The translations under genes and the position numbers were made by a program. Under the pieces are notes generated by a model. That model worked only from the letters and a program-made list of their open reading frames with translations, was not told where the DNA came from and ran no database searches. This document shows, in pieces, positions 55,094 through 63,974 of a stretch of 64,000 nucleotides of DNA. The number at the start of each line of letters is the position of its first letter. Position 1 is the stretch's first letter. This DNA is from Pseudomonas laurentiana (lineage in GTDB: Bacteria; Pseudomonadota; Gammaproteobacteria; Pseudomonadales; Pseudomonadaceae), in contig NZ_BMQU01000002.1 in the NCBI RefSeq assembly GCF_014648275.1, forward strand, positions 186,001 through 250,000, in the 5' to 3' direction.

Positions 55094-55230
55094 GGGTGTT
55101 CTCCTGGATGTTTGAAGACCGCAAGGCGGCGATCACGATGGAGAGAATCCTACCCAAACAACAAATAAAGGATTAGTCGGCAAAAATGCGTTAGTTTGTC
55201 CTGCATGTAGAACAGTCAAGGTTCCATGCC

Positions 55231-56139
55231 ATGCAAGACCTCAATGATCTCTATTACTTTGCCCGAGTGGTTGAGGCCGGAGGTTTCTCCGCCGCCGGGC
55301 GCCTGCTCGGCATACCCAAGTCACGGTTGTCCCGGCGTATCGCCGAACTTGAAGAACGCCTGGGAACGCGCTTGCTGCAGCGCACCACCCGACAACTGAA
55401 GCTGACCGGGGTCGGTGAGCGCTATTTGCGTCACTGCCAAGCCATGCTGCTGGAGGCAGAAATGGCTGACGAAGCCGTTGCGAGCATGGTCAGCGAACCA
55501 CGCGGGCGCTTGCGCGTGTCCTCACCGGTTGCGTTGGCCCATGCGTTCTTGCCAGAGGTGATCAGCAGCTTCCTGGCACGCTACCCGCAAGTACAACTGG
55601 ACATGGTCTTGCTCAATCGCCGGGTCGATCTGATCACCGAAGGCATCGACGTAGCGTTGAGGGTACGCGACCAGGGAGACGAAGACCCGACGCTGGTTAC
55701 ACGGCGTTTGCGCCAGTCACAAATGTTGTTGGTCGCCTCTCCGGGTTTCGTCGCCGAGCATGTCATCAAGCAACCACAGGACTTGATCGACGCCCCTGTG
55801 CTTGGCGCATTGGAGGCTGATCGCCTGGTCCACTTGCGCCTGCTGGATGCCAAGGGTAATCACCAGGATCTGGCGCTTGAGGCAAGGCTCGGTATCGATG
55901 ATTTTGTCGTACGAAAATCCGCCGTCCTCGCCGGCCTGGGCTTTACTGCCCTGCCGATCATGCATTGCGAAGAGGAACTGGCGCGCGGCGAGCTGATCCG
56001 TCTACTGCCCGACTGGTCACTCCCCAGTGGCTACCTGCAGGCGGTGTATCCGCACCGTCGGGGTGTACTGCCTGCGGTTCGCGCCTGGATCGACCACCTG
56101 GTCATCTCGTTTGAAGCCTGTGGAGAGCGTTATGTCTGA
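55231..56139 (+). CDS. LysR-family regulator divergent from azoR
   Basis: LysR regulator of 302 residues. HTH opening MQDLNDLYYFARVVEAGGFS and GIPKSRLSRRIAELEERLG; effector domain after about 90. Typical of regulators beside azoreductase or NADH-quinone reductase genes, which it likely controls. The stop overlaps the next gene by 8 bp (ATGTCTGA). Confidence 0.88.
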   Translation: MQDLNDLYYFARVVEAGGFSAAGRLLGIPKSRLSRRIAELEERLGTRLLQRTTRQLKLTGVGERYLRHCQAMLLEAEMADEAVASMVSEPRGRLRVSSPVALAHAFLPEVISSFLARYPQVQLDMVLLNRRVDLITEGIDVALRVRDQGDEDPTLVTRRLRQSQMLLVASPGFVAEHVIKQPQDLIDAPVLGALEADRLVHLRLLDAKGNHQDLALEARLGIDDFVVRKSAVLAGLGFTALPIMHCEEELARGELIRLLPDWSLPSGYLQAVYPHRRGVLPAVRAWIDHLVISFEACGERYV

Positions 56140-56476
56140 AGACGATGTGGTGCAGTTCTGCCTGAGCCTGCCGGGTGTGCAGGAAGATTACAAATGGGGC
56201 GGCGTAAGGGTGTTCTCCGTAGCCGGCAACAAAATGTTCGCGCTGATCAACCTGAGCCGCGCCGACCTGGCGTTCAAGGTCGATCACGACCTGTTCCTTG
56301 GCTATGTCGACAGGCCTGGCATTCGCCCCGCGCCCTATTTGGCACGCGCCCACTGGGTAAGCATGGAACTGCCCTACCCAATGGGCCGTGAAGAACTGTG
56401 CGATCTGTTGCAACGGTCGCACCAACTGGTGGTAAGACGCCTGCCCAAGCGCTTGCAAGTGGGACTGCTACTTTGA
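56132..56476 (+). CDS. MmcQ/YjbR family protein
   Basis: A 114-residue protein of the YjbR/MmcQ double-wing fold: LSLPGVQEDYKWGG, VAGNKMFALINL, RPAPYLARAHWVSMEL, then LLQRSHQLVVRRLPKR. These folds resemble DNA-binding domains but the function is not known. The start overlaps the LysR stop by 8 bp, so translation is coupled to the regulator. Confidence 0.85.
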   Translation: MSEDDVVQFCLSLPGVQEDYKWGGVRVFSVAGNKMFALINLSRADLAFKVDHDLFLGYVDRPGIRPAPYLARAHWVSMELPYPMGREELCDLLQRSHQLVVRRLPKRLQVGLLL

Positions 56477-56498
56477 GCCACGCGAGCAGGCTGGGTAC

Positions 56499-56930
56499 TT
56501 ACTGAAACAACCTGCCCAGCCCGCGCCCCGCCAGCACCAGATAATCGAGCCAAAACACCTGATGTACGGCGACGATCGCCCAGAAGATCGCCTGGTAGGA
56601 CAGTTTGCGGGTCTTGTGCCGGAAGGCCTGCTGAGCCACCAAAGCCCCTGGCCAACCGCCGCACAACTCGACGGCATGCAGCCATTTTTCCGGGGTCCGC
56701 CAGGCATTGCTACGCGCCTTGCGTTTGTCGTTCCAATAAAGGAAGACACTCAACAGGCTGGCCGTCGGGTAGACCACTGCCGGCAGCCAGGAATGCCCGC
56801 TCAGCAGCATCTGCAGCGCCCCCCAGGACGGTAGCAGGCACACACCGGCGAACAGCCACAACTTAAGCTTGAGGTATTGAACCGCGCCACGGTCTTGGAC
56901 CGGACGCGGTTTGACAGCGGCCTGACGCAC
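56499..56930 (-). CDS. DUF1294 membrane protein
   Basis: A 143-residue protein with a basic N-terminus and three to four membrane helices. YWNDKRKARSNAWRTPEKWLH, GGWPGALVAQQAFRHKTRK and SYQAIFWAIVAVH are the DUF1294 signature. Often DUF1294 is fused to a cold-shock domain; here the fusion is absent. It follows uppP by 4 bp, so it is in one operon with it. Function unknown. Confidence 0.85.
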   Translation of the reverse strand: MRQAAVKPRPVQDRGAVQYLKLKLWLFAGVCLLPSWGALQMLLSGHSWLPAVVYPTASLLSVFLYWNDKRKARSNAWRTPEKWLHAVELCGGWPGALVAQQAFRHKTRKLSYQAIFWAIVAVHQVFWLDYLVLAGRGLGRLFQ

Positions 56931-56934
56931 CCTG

Positions 56935-57768
56935 TCAGCTCTGCGCCGTAGCCCAGTCGACCAGCCCGAATTGCCAGGTCGCCAGAATGATCAGGCCGAA
57001 GGCAATCCGGTACCAGGCGAACACGGCATAGCTGTGACTGGCAATGAACCGGAGCAGCGCACGCACCGAGATCATGGCAAAAATGAACGAGACCACAAAG
57101 CCAAGCGCGAACACCGGGAAGTCTCCTGCCTGGAACAGCCCGCGGTATTTGTAGCCCGAGTACACCGCTGCGCCCACCATGGTCGGCATGGCCAGGAAGA
57201 ACGAGAACTCGGTCGCAGCCTTGCGCGACAGCCCGAACAGCAAACCACCGATAATGGTGGAGCCCGAACGCGACGTACCTGGAATCATCGCCAGGCATTG
57301 GGCAACACCAATCTTCAAGGCATCGCTCCAGTGCATGTCGTCTACATGCTCGACAGACACCACATGCTCTCGACGCTCGGCCCACAGCATGATCACACCG
57401 CCCACCACCAATGCCGTAGCAACGGTAATCGGGTTGAACAGGTAACGGTGAATCAGGTCGGCAAACAGCACCCCAAGGACCACCGCCGGCATGAATGCGA
57501 TCAGCAGGTTGGCGGTGAAGCGTTGCGCTTGACGCTGGCGTGGCAAGCCCACGACCACGTCGAAGATCTTGCGCCGAAACTCCCAGACCACCGCCAGGAT
57601 CGCCCCCAACTGGATGATGATGTTGAAGGCCATGGCCCGTTCACCGCCGAAGTTGATCAGATCGGCAACAACGATCTGGTGGCCGGTACTGGAGATGGGC
57701 AGAAATTCCGTCAAGCCCTCGACAATCCCTAGTATTACAGCCTGCGTGGCGGTCCAAAAATCCATCAT
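56935..57768 (-). CDS. uppP: Undecaprenyl-diphosphatase UppP/BacA
   Basis: Integral membrane enzyme of 277 residues recycling undecaprenyl diphosphate to the monophosphate carrier for peptidoglycan synthesis, and giving bacitracin tolerance. Catalytic motifs: [13 protein letters not shown] near the N-terminus and the loop [13 protein letters not shown]; eight helices. The DUF1294 gene follows by 4 bp. Confidence 0.93.
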   Translation of the reverse strand: MMDFWTATQAVILGIVEGLTEFLPISSTGHQIVVADLINFGGERAMAFNIIIQLGAILAVVWEFRRKIFDVVVGLPRQRQAQRFTANLLIAFMPAVVLGVLFADLIHRYLFNPITVATALVVGGVIMLWAERREHVVSVEHVDDMHWSDALKIGVAQCLAMIPGTSRSGSTIIGGLLFGLSRKAATEFSFFLAMPTMVGAAVYSGYKYRGLFQAGDFPVFALGFVVSFIFAMISVRALLRFIASHSYAVFAWYRIAFGLIILATWQFGLVDWATAQS

Positions 57769-58050
57769 TCCCCCGTGAAGCGCTGCTCAAGGCAGGCCCC
57801 TTCATGTTTTCTAGAGTGGTGTTATGCCCGGTAAATCGCAGCGACAGTGGATCGTGAAACCGCGGAAAAGGTTCACGCCCCTCAAGGTTTATCGCTTTGG
57901 CGCAGAAATGCTAGCAGACCTGCTGGATAAACGCTGCTGATCTGCGCAACAGATGCCTCTGGATCAGGCACTTAGCCCTTGGTCGACTAGGTAACGGCAG
58001 TAAAAACGTGCTTGGATGCACGGGACAATAAAAATACCTGAGTGACCTAC

Positions 58051-59685
58051 ATGAAGACTCTACGGAATATGTCTATCAGCCGCAGGCTCTGGCTCATCCT
58101 GGTGGTGGCGGTGCTGATGTTGTTTGCACTGGGCCTGCTGATGTTGCGCCAGATTCACGGCGACTTGTACCAGGCCAAGGCCGAAAAAACCCGCCATGTA
58201 GTCGAAACGGCTGCAGGCATCCTGACCTACTATCAAGGGCTTGAAGCCAGCGGCAGCCTGAGCCGCGACGCGGCCCAGCAACAGGCGTTGAACGCGGTGC
58301 GCGGCTTGCGTTACAACCAGAACGAGTATTTCTGGATCAACGACCTCGAGCCGAAGATGATCATGCACCCGACCAATCCCAAACTCGACGGGCAGGTACT
58401 CTCGGGCATCAAGGACCCGGATGGTTTCGCCTTGTTCAATGCCATGGTTGCCCTGGCCAAGGATAAAGGTGCTGGCAGCATCGATTACCGCTGGCCTAAA
58501 CCCGGTGCCAGCGACCCGGTACAGAAAACCTCCTATATCCAACTGTTCAAGCCGTGGGGCTGGATCATTGGCTCAGGCATCTACATCGATGACATGAAGG
58601 CCGAGTTCAATCGACAACTGCGAGACGCCTCGCTGCTGGGGTTGGCTATTGCGCTGGTCATGGGGCTGCTGGTCATACTGATCGCACGTAGTATCTCCCG
58701 CCCCCTGCAGGAGGCGGTCGATGCCATGGCCACTATCGCCAGCGGCGAAAGTGATCTGACTCGTCGCCTGGACACCCATGGACACGACGAGGTGACACAG
58801 CTGGGCATGCACTTCAACAGTTTCACGGCTCAACTGCAGCAGGTAGTCGGCCAATTGCACGACGCGGCGCGGGCGCTGGGCCACTCGGCGGTCGAGATGG
58901 GCGACAATGCCAACCAGGCCGAATTGCGTAGCGAGCAACAGTCGCAACAGATGGAACTGGTCGCCACCGCCATCAACGAGGTGACCTACGCGGTACAGGA
59001 TGTGGCGAAGAACGCCGAGCAGGCCTCCACTGAGATGCAAGACGCCCAGCACCGTGCCGAACAGGGGCAGCACAGCATCCAGGGCAGCCTGCAACGTATC
59101 GGTGAACTCTCCGGCACCATTGATGAAGCGGTTGAAGTCATTCAGGCCTTGGCCAACCAGAGCACAAAGATTGGCAGCGTCCTGGAAGTGATCCGGGCCA
59201 TTGCCGAGCAGACCAACCTGTTGGCGCTCAATGCGGCCATCGAGGCGGCCCGTGCAGGCGAGCAGGGCCGCGGATTTGCAGTGGTTGCCGACGAGGTACG
59301 CCTGCTGGCGCAACGCACTCAGCAGTCCACCGCCGAAATCCAGACCATGATCGAACACCTGCAGGGTCAGTCCGAAGCGGCAGTCAAGGCCATCGGTGCC
59401 AGCAGCACCGCTTCGCGCCAAACGGTCGAGCAAGCCAGTGAAGCCGGTGCCAGCCTCGATGCAATCAGCCAGGTGCTGCTCAACCTCAATGCCCTGAACG
59501 CCTCGATTGCCAGCGCCACCTTGCAACAATCCCATGTGGTCGAAGAGATCAATCGCAACGTGACAGAAACTGCCGACCTGTCTCGGCAAACCGCCAGTGC
59601 AGCACAACAGTCCAGCAGTGCCGGCTTGGCATTGCGCCAGCTCAGCGAACGCCTTGAGCAATTGTTGCGCCAGTTCCACGTCTAA
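58051..59685 (+). CDS. Methyl-accepting chemotaxis protein with single Cache domain
   Basis: Chemoreceptor of about 544 residues. Membrane helix 1 ([20 protein letters not shown]), a periplasmic sCache-2-type sensor at about 35-185 with [15 protein letters not shown] and [16 protein letters not shown], helix 2, HAMP, then the signalling hairpin with the conserved tip [22 protein letters not shown] 58051 is preferred to the GTG at 58042; another ATG at 58069 is possible. Ligand unknown, but sCache-2 receptors often sense short organic acids. Confidence 0.9.
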   Translation: MKTLRNMSISRRLWLILVVAVLMLFALGLLMLRQIHGDLYQAKAEKTRHVVETAAGILTYYQGLEASGSLSRDAAQQQALNAVRGLRYNQNEYFWINDLEPKMIMHPTNPKLDGQVLSGIKDPDGFALFNAMVALAKDKGAGSIDYRWPKPGASDPVQKTSYIQLFKPWGWIIGSGIYIDDMKAEFNRQLRDASLLGLAIALVMGLLVILIARSISRPLQEAVDAMATIASGESDLTRRLDTHGHDEVTQLGMHFNSFTAQLQQVVGQLHDAARALGHSAVEMGDNANQAELRSEQQSQQMELVATAINEVTYAVQDVAKNAEQASTEMQDAQHRAEQGQHSIQGSLQRIGELSGTIDEAVEVIQALANQSTKIGSVLEVIRAIAEQTNLLALNAAIEAARAGEQGRGFAVVADEVRLLAQRTQQSTAEIQTMIEHLQGQSEAAVKAIGASSTASRQTVEQASEAGASLDAISQVLLNLNALNASIASATLQQSHVVEEINRNVTETADLSRQTASAAQQSSSAGLALRQLSERLEQLLRQFHV

Positions 59686-59695
59686 AACCCCGCAC

Positions 59696-59722
59696 ACCTG
59701 TGGCGTGTTCTGCGCCACAGGT
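59696..59722 (+). terminator. Hairpin after the chemoreceptor gene
   Basis: ACCTGTGGCG (59696-59705) and CGCCACAGGT (59713-59722), perfect 10-bp arms, 11 bp after the stop. No long T-run. Confidence 0.6.
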
Positions 59723-59763
59723 TACAATCCCCGCCTCTCCCGAACCTGCCCCAAGGAATGCCG

Positions 59764-60330
59764 ATGTCCGGCCTCGAACTGTTCGCCGCCGTGCTCGGCG
59801 TCATTGCCGTTTGGCTCACAGTCAAGCAAAACCCCTGGTGCTGGCCGATTGGCCTGCTGATGGTACTGCTGTACAGCGTGGTTTTTTACGAGGTCAAACT
59901 GTACTCCGACATGCTGTTGCAACTGGTGTATGCGCTGCTGCAAATCTACGGCTGGTGGCAATGGACTCGCCCCGGCAGCCTCACCGAGGCACGCCGGGTC
60001 AGCAGCCTGCCACCCGCCCAACTGCTGTTCAGCCTTGGCCTCGGCGCCTTGGCAAGCCTGGGGCTGGGTGCGGCCATGGCCACCTGGACAGATGCCGCAC
60101 AGCCCTGGCTGGATGCCACCCTGACGGCCTTCAGCCTGGTGGCGCAGTTATGGATGGCACAGAAGCGACTGCAGTGCTGGGTGCTATGGATTGTCCTGGA
60201 CGTCATCTTCGTTGGCCTGTTCCTGTACAAGGCGCTTTATCTCACGGCAGCCCTCTACGCCCTGTTCACCCTGATCGCGGTCCAGGGTTGGCGGACGTGG
60301 CAACGCGACCCTGCACGGGTGCGAGCATGA
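59764..60330 (+). CDS. pnuC: Nicotinamide mononucleotide/riboside transporter PnuC
   Basis: Inner-membrane transporter of 188 residues with seven hydrophobic segments. WLTVKQNPWCWPIGLLMVLL, LLQLVYALLQIYGWWQW and RLQCWVLWIVLDVIFVGLFL (in parts) match PnuC. ATG 59764 follows AAGGA; an ATG two codons earlier lies too close. It overlaps the next gene by ATGA, a predicted NMN/nicotinamide riboside kinase, so the two form an uptake-and-trap pair. No riboswitch motif was recognised upstream. Confidence 0.9.
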   Translation: MSGLELFAAVLGVIAVWLTVKQNPWCWPIGLLMVLLYSVVFYEVKLYSDMLLQLVYALLQIYGWWQWTRPGSLTEARRVSSLPPAQLLFSLGLGALASLGLGAAMATWTDAAQPWLDATLTAFSLVAQLWMAQKRLQCWVLWIVLDVIFVGLFLYKALYLTAALYALFTLIAVQGWRTWQRDPARVRA

Positions 60331-60851
60331 AAGTCCTGGTACTGGCCGGCCCCGAGTCCAGTGGCAAGAGCTGGCTGGGCAGTGAGATACAGACGCATTT
60401 TGGCGGTGAACTGGTTGGCGAGTACGTGCGCCACTTCATTGACCGAGAACAACGTGACACCTGCTACGCCGATATTCCGACAATCGCCCAAGGCCAACTG
60501 AGCTGGGAGGATGCAGCGCGCAGCAGAGCGCCCGAACTGTTGATCCTCGACACCCACCTGCTGAGCAACCTGCTCTGGAGTCGTACCTTGTTCGGCGACT
60601 GCCCGCACTGGATCGAGTCGGCACTGCTAGAGCGTCGCTACGACTTGCACCTGTTGCTCAGCCCGTTGTCGATCGAATGGGTGAATGACGGACAGCGCTG
60701 CCAACCCGAACTGGAACAGCGCATGGCGTTTTTTGAGGAAAGTCGCGCCTGGCTGGCGCGGCATCGACAGCCGCTCGTCGCCATCGAAGGTGATTGGAAA
60801 CAACGAAAAGAAGCGGTTTTCGACGCCGTCGCAGGTTTACTGGCCCGCTAA
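60327..60851 (+). CDS. NadR-like nicotinamide ribonucleoside kinase (AAA ATPase)
   Basis: P-loop kinase of 174 residues: Walker A AGPESSGKSWLG, then LVGEYVRHFID, LLILDTHLLSN (Walker B type) and a closing QKR-like segment. It matches the ribosylnicotinamide kinase domain of NadR, without the HTH and adenylyltransferase domains. The ATG overlaps the pnuC stop (ATGA), fitting phosphorylation of imported nicotinamide riboside. Confidence 0.87.
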   Translation: MKVLVLAGPESSGKSWLGSEIQTHFGGELVGEYVRHFIDREQRDTCYADIPTIAQGQLSWEDAARSRAPELLILDTHLLSNLLWSRTLFGDCPHWIESALLERRYDLHLLLSPLSIEWVNDGQRCQPELEQRMAFFEESRAWLARHRQPLVAIEGDWKQRKEAVFDAVAGLLAR

Positions 60852-61131
60852 CGCGTCCATTTGTTTCACCAACGATACAGTTCCGTGAGCGCTAAGCCCC
60901 GATCTTGAAGGGTTTACTCTTGCATGACTTCTCAGTGTAAACCTGGCGATACAGGATAAAAGAGGTCAAGAAGGGCAAGACCTGTCTCTTCAGCGTTACA
61001 CGTTCCTACAATCCTCTTATCTTCTGCTCACAACTCTTTGTTTTCCCTCGGTAAACCAAAACCGGCACGCCTCCTGCTCTCCTTCTCGCAACGCTGATAG
61101 GGCCAGCGCACTTGAAGAAGGAACCGCCGCC

Positions 61132-61590
61132 GTGGGGAATCATCACAACCTGCTTCGTCTTCTGCTGATGGGCTGCGCATTGAGCACCGCCGTCTGCCTG
61201 CCCGTTCAGGCTGCCGGGAGCGGGGTCATCGTAATACAACGCGATGTACAACCGCGCCCCGCTGTACGCCCCACCGGTACGCCAGATCCGCACCCAATGA
61301 CCGTCAACGCGAATGAGTCCAAGCGCGTAGTCGGCCAGACCAATAACAATGAGCTCAGTGACGGCGATTTCGCCCGTGTTGCCAGTGGGTCCTCATTGGT
61401 GACCCGCCTACTTGCTCCAGACAACTCTGGCACTGTTCGCGGTATCGGCGCTGCACAGCAGGTCCGCTTGCCGGGCATGGGTGGCGGTTCCGGGGCGGGC
61501 AGCGGCGGTGGCAACAGCATCTCCAACCAGGTCAACCAGAACGTTCAGCGCGGCATGGCGCCGCTGCAGATTCTGACCGGAGGCCGCTGA
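61132..61590 (+). CDS. fapA: FapA, periplasmic chaperone-like protein of the Fap amyloid system
   Basis: A 152-residue exported protein, GTG start (AAGGA 9 bp upstream), signal peptide to about residue 27 (CLPVQAAG). The mature part is low-complexity, with NANESKRVVGQTNNNELSDG, a Gly/Ser-rich region and a C-terminal ISNQVNQNVQRGMAPLQ. In Pseudomonas, FapA is thought to keep FapC soluble in the periplasm. The call rests on position (first of fapABCD), size and composition. The upstream 280-bp gap has short hairpins, such as AGGTC/GACCT near 60961-60990, but no clear promoter was assigned. Confidence 0.78.
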   Translation: MGNHHNLLRLLLMGCALSTAVCLPVQAAGSGVIVIQRDVQPRPAVRPTGTPDPHPMTVNANESKRVVGQTNNNELSDGDFARVASGSSLVTRLLAPDNSGTVRGIGAAQQVRLPGMGGGSGAGSGGGNSISNQVNQNVQRGMAPLQILTGGR

Positions 61591-61591
61591 A

Positions 61592-62164
61592 ATGAGGTAT
61601 CCACTCCTGCTCCTGGTTGTGTGCTGCAGCAGCACTGCACTGGCCGGTTCTCCCGTCAAGGACAACGCCAGCATCGACACCAGCGGCCAAGGCTATCGCG
61701 GCAACATCACCATCAACCAGGCGGCTGGCGATCAGCAACAGCAGACCAACAACCGCGCGATTGCCATTGGCACCAACGCCAACGCCTCAACCCAGATTCG
61801 TCAGCAGATCGATACCGCAGCCAGCCAGGCACGCGATACCCGGGCCGGTATTGGCGGTAACTCATTCAGCAACGGCAGCGGCGCACTGAGTATCAACCAG
61901 TCCGCCGGTGCCAATACACAACAGGCCAATGCCGTGCGGGTCAGCATCAGTGCCGTCCCGCAAAGCATCGACGACAGCGTCCTCGAACAACAGAACGTGG
62001 CGCTGGACAAAAGCTCCGACCCAACTGATCAAGCACCCGGCAGCCGCCAGATCGCGAACAGCGATCGGGCCTTCACCGGCAGCCGTGGGGTGATCCAGTT
62101 GAATCAGAGCGCCGGGGTAGGCAACCGAATGGCCAATACCCTGAGCGTACGGGTTGCTGACTGA
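61592..62164 (+). CDS. fapB: FapB, minor amyloid subunit/nucleator
   Basis: A 190-residue protein with a signal peptide (MRYPLLLLVVCCSSTALA) and three imperfect repeats of about 24 residues: YRGNITINQAAGDQQQQTNN (36-55), GSGALSINQSAGANTQQANA (95-114) and SRGVIQLNQSAGVGNRMANT (164-183). The pattern G(x)3-5(I/L)NQxAG with Asn/Gln-rich ends is that of Fap amyloid repeats. FapB is thought to nucleate FapC fibres. It starts 1 bp after the fapA stop, indicating coupling. Confidence 0.85.
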   Translation: MRYPLLLLVVCCSSTALAGSPVKDNASIDTSGQGYRGNITINQAAGDQQQQTNNRAIAIGTNANASTQIRQQIDTAASQARDTRAGIGGNSFSNGSGALSINQSAGANTQQANAVRVSISAVPQSIDDSVLEQQNVALDKSSDPTDQAPGSRQIANSDRAFTGSRGVIQLNQSAGVGNRMANTLSVRVAD

Positions 62165-62222
62165 CCCGATAGGTAAACCAGTAAAACAACACTTAACTAC
62201 CTAAAAAAAGCGGAGAAACACC

Positions 62223-63221
62223 ATGAAACCTCAAATGGCACTCAAGCCTCTGGTTTTCGCACTCGCAGCGGTCATGGCTGTTGCTGCACACGCTAATGGA
62301 CGTAACGACGATCATCATGGCGGCCACCATGGCGGTCACGATCATGGCCAGAACGTTCTGCTGGGCCTGCTGATCAGTGCTGGCTCCCTCGCCAAAGTTG
62401 GCGACACTCAAAGCAACTATGGGAACACCGTCACCAACGAAGCCACCGAAAATACCGCCACAATGGACAACTCGGCCAACAACTCCCAGGGCAACCTGGG
62501 CGTTAACGTGGCCGCGGGTGACGGCAACCAACAAGACAACGTCGCTGCTATCGCCACAGCCGATGAAAAATTCATCTTCGGTAGCGCTGTAGCCTATTCA
62601 GAAGCTACCCAGAAAAACACTGGCAACACCGTTAACAACTACTCCGCCCAAAACGCTGCCGCCCTCAACGGTTCGGCCAATGGCAGTTCGGGTAACATTG
62701 GTATCAACGTTACCGCTGGCGACTTCAACCAACAGAAAAACAACATGGCGATCGCCGTATCCGGTGGCCGTGTGGCTACAGCCACAGCAAATGCCACTCA
62801 GACCACCACTGGGCTGACAGTCACCAACGAAGCTGACCGCACCTACGACACCAAAACACTCAACTCCTACTTCTATGCTTCGGGCACCTACCAAGGCGAC
62901 GGCAAAGGCTGGGTCGGCGGCGATGACCACCATGGTGGTGGCGGCCACAACAACGACGACCGTCGTGGCGGTGGTCATGACAATGACAAACAACCGCTCA
63001 AGTTCCACGAACAAGGCACCTTTGAGCTGAGCGGCGTAGCCTCCTATCAAGTGCTGACCCCAAGTGGCTGGATCAACCCTGTGACCAACACCGCCTCGCT
63101 GACCAACTCGCTGAACGGCGTGTCGGGCAACGTCGGTGCCAACATCTCGGCGGGTTCGGGCAACCAACAAAGCAACTCGCTGTCCATCGCTGCAGGCTGC
63201 AAAGCTTGCGTAGGGATGTAA
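62223..63221 (+). CDS. fapC: FapC, major functional amyloid subunit
   Basis: The 332-residue fibre subunit with three repeats: R1 (about 68-110, GNLGVNVAAGDGNQQDN), R2 (134-178, GNIGINVTAGDFNQQKN) and R3 (287-325, GNVGANISAGSGNQQSN), with Asn/Gln/Gly/Ala composition and no Trp or Cys in the repeats. Linker 2 (179-286) is long and contains a His/Asp/Gly-rich run (GGDDHHGGGGHNNDD, then RRGGGHDND). A CKAC motif closes the protein, the C-terminal CxxC of FapC. Signal peptide to about 25 (AHAN). GGAGAAACACC precedes the ATG. Forms extracellular amyloid in biofilms. Confidence 0.9.
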   Translation: MKPQMALKPLVFALAAVMAVAAHANGRNDDHHGGHHGGHDHGQNVLLGLLISAGSLAKVGDTQSNYGNTVTNEATENTATMDNSANNSQGNLGVNVAAGDGNQQDNVAAIATADEKFIFGSAVAYSEATQKNTGNTVNNYSAQNAAALNGSANGSSGNIGINVTAGDFNQQKNNMAIAVSGGRVATATANATQTTTGLTVTNEADRTYDTKTLNSYFYASGTYQGDGKGWVGGDDHHGGGGHNNDDRRGGGHDNDKQPLKFHEQGTFELSGVASYQVLTPSGWINPVTNTASLTNSLNGVSGNVGANISAGSGNQQSNSLSIAAGCKACVGM

Positions 63222-63235
63222 GCGTCACCATGAAC

Positions 63236-63260
63236 GGGGCCCTTCGGGGCCCCTTTCTTT
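63236..63260 (+). terminator. Intrinsic terminator between fapC and fapD
   Basis: GGGGCCC, TTCG loop, GGGCCCC (63236-63253), then TTTCTTT. Placed inside the fap operon, it should let the abundant FapC transcript end before the processing gene. Confidence 0.8.
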
Positions 63261-63282
63261 GCTTTCACAGGGTGTGAAGACC

Positions 63283-63963
63283 ATGCGAATTGCCCTGCTT
63301 GCGGCACTGATTGGTTTGGCCAGCGTGGCCGAAGCAGCACAGATGCCCATCGCCGCATTACCTGGCGGTACGGTCATTTACAAACCGGTTCAAAGCCTGC
63401 GCGAGCGGCGCTTCGCGGACCTGGTGCAACAGAAGACTGATTTCAGCTGCGGCGCTGCAGCGCTGGCAACGGTCCTCAAGCAAGCCTACTGGCTGGACGT
63501 GGACGAAACCCACATCATCGAAGGCATGCTGGCCAACTCCGATCAGGAACTGGTGAAAACCCAAGGCTTCTCCATGCTCGACATGAAACGCTACGTCGAG
63601 AGCATTGGCATGCGCGCCCGTGGTTACCGCATCGAACCGGAGAACCTCTCTAGCGTCAGCATTCCGGTTGTGGTGCTGATGGATATTCGTGGCTACAAGC
63701 ATTTTGTGGTGCTACAGCGCACCGAAAAGGACTGGGTATACGTTGGCGACCCGGTACTGGGCCACAAACGTTACAAGTTCGATGATTTTGTCAAAGGCTG
63801 GAACGGGATCATTTTCGCCGTGATCGGCCCCGGGTACGACAAGGCCAATGCCCTGCTCGACCCACCCGAGCCTCTGAGCGCCAAGAGCAAGATCAACAAC
63901 TTCCATCCGGTTCAGGATGCGGAGTTGATGGAGTTTGGCTTCATTCAGAGCGACTTCTTCTAA
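63283..63963 (+). CDS. fapD: FapD, C39-type peptidase of the Fap system
   Basis: A 226-residue exported C39 cysteine peptidase-like protein with signal peptide MRIALLAALIGLASVAEA. Catalytic Cys in TDFSCGAAALATVLKQ (about residue 55), His in GYKHFVVLQR, Asp in VGDPVLGHKRYKF. FapD is needed for Fap export or processing. ATG 63283 lies after AGGGTG; a TTG eight codons earlier lacks a good site. It follows the fapC terminator and precedes the next gene by about 11-35 bp. Confidence 0.88.
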   Translation: MRIALLAALIGLASVAEAAQMPIAALPGGTVIYKPVQSLRERRFADLVQQKTDFSCGAAALATVLKQAYWLDVDETHIIEGMLANSDQELVKTQGFSMLDMKRYVESIGMRARGYRIEPENLSSVSIPVVVLMDIRGYKHFVVLQRTEKDWVYVGDPVLGHKRYKFDDFVKGWNGIIFAVIGPGYDKANALLDPPEPLSAKSKINNFHPVQDAELMEFGFIQSDFF

Positions 63964-63974
63964 TGACAAGGGGC

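Noticed and set aside
58573-59718. 381-codon antisense ORF over the chemoreceptor
   Set aside because: Leu/Gly/Val-rich shadow frame; the plus-strand gene has clear Cache, HAMP and signalling domains.
59723-59763. Possible NAD-type riboswitch before pnuC
   Set aside because: The space after the chemoreceptor terminator hairpin is too short and no conserved core was seen.
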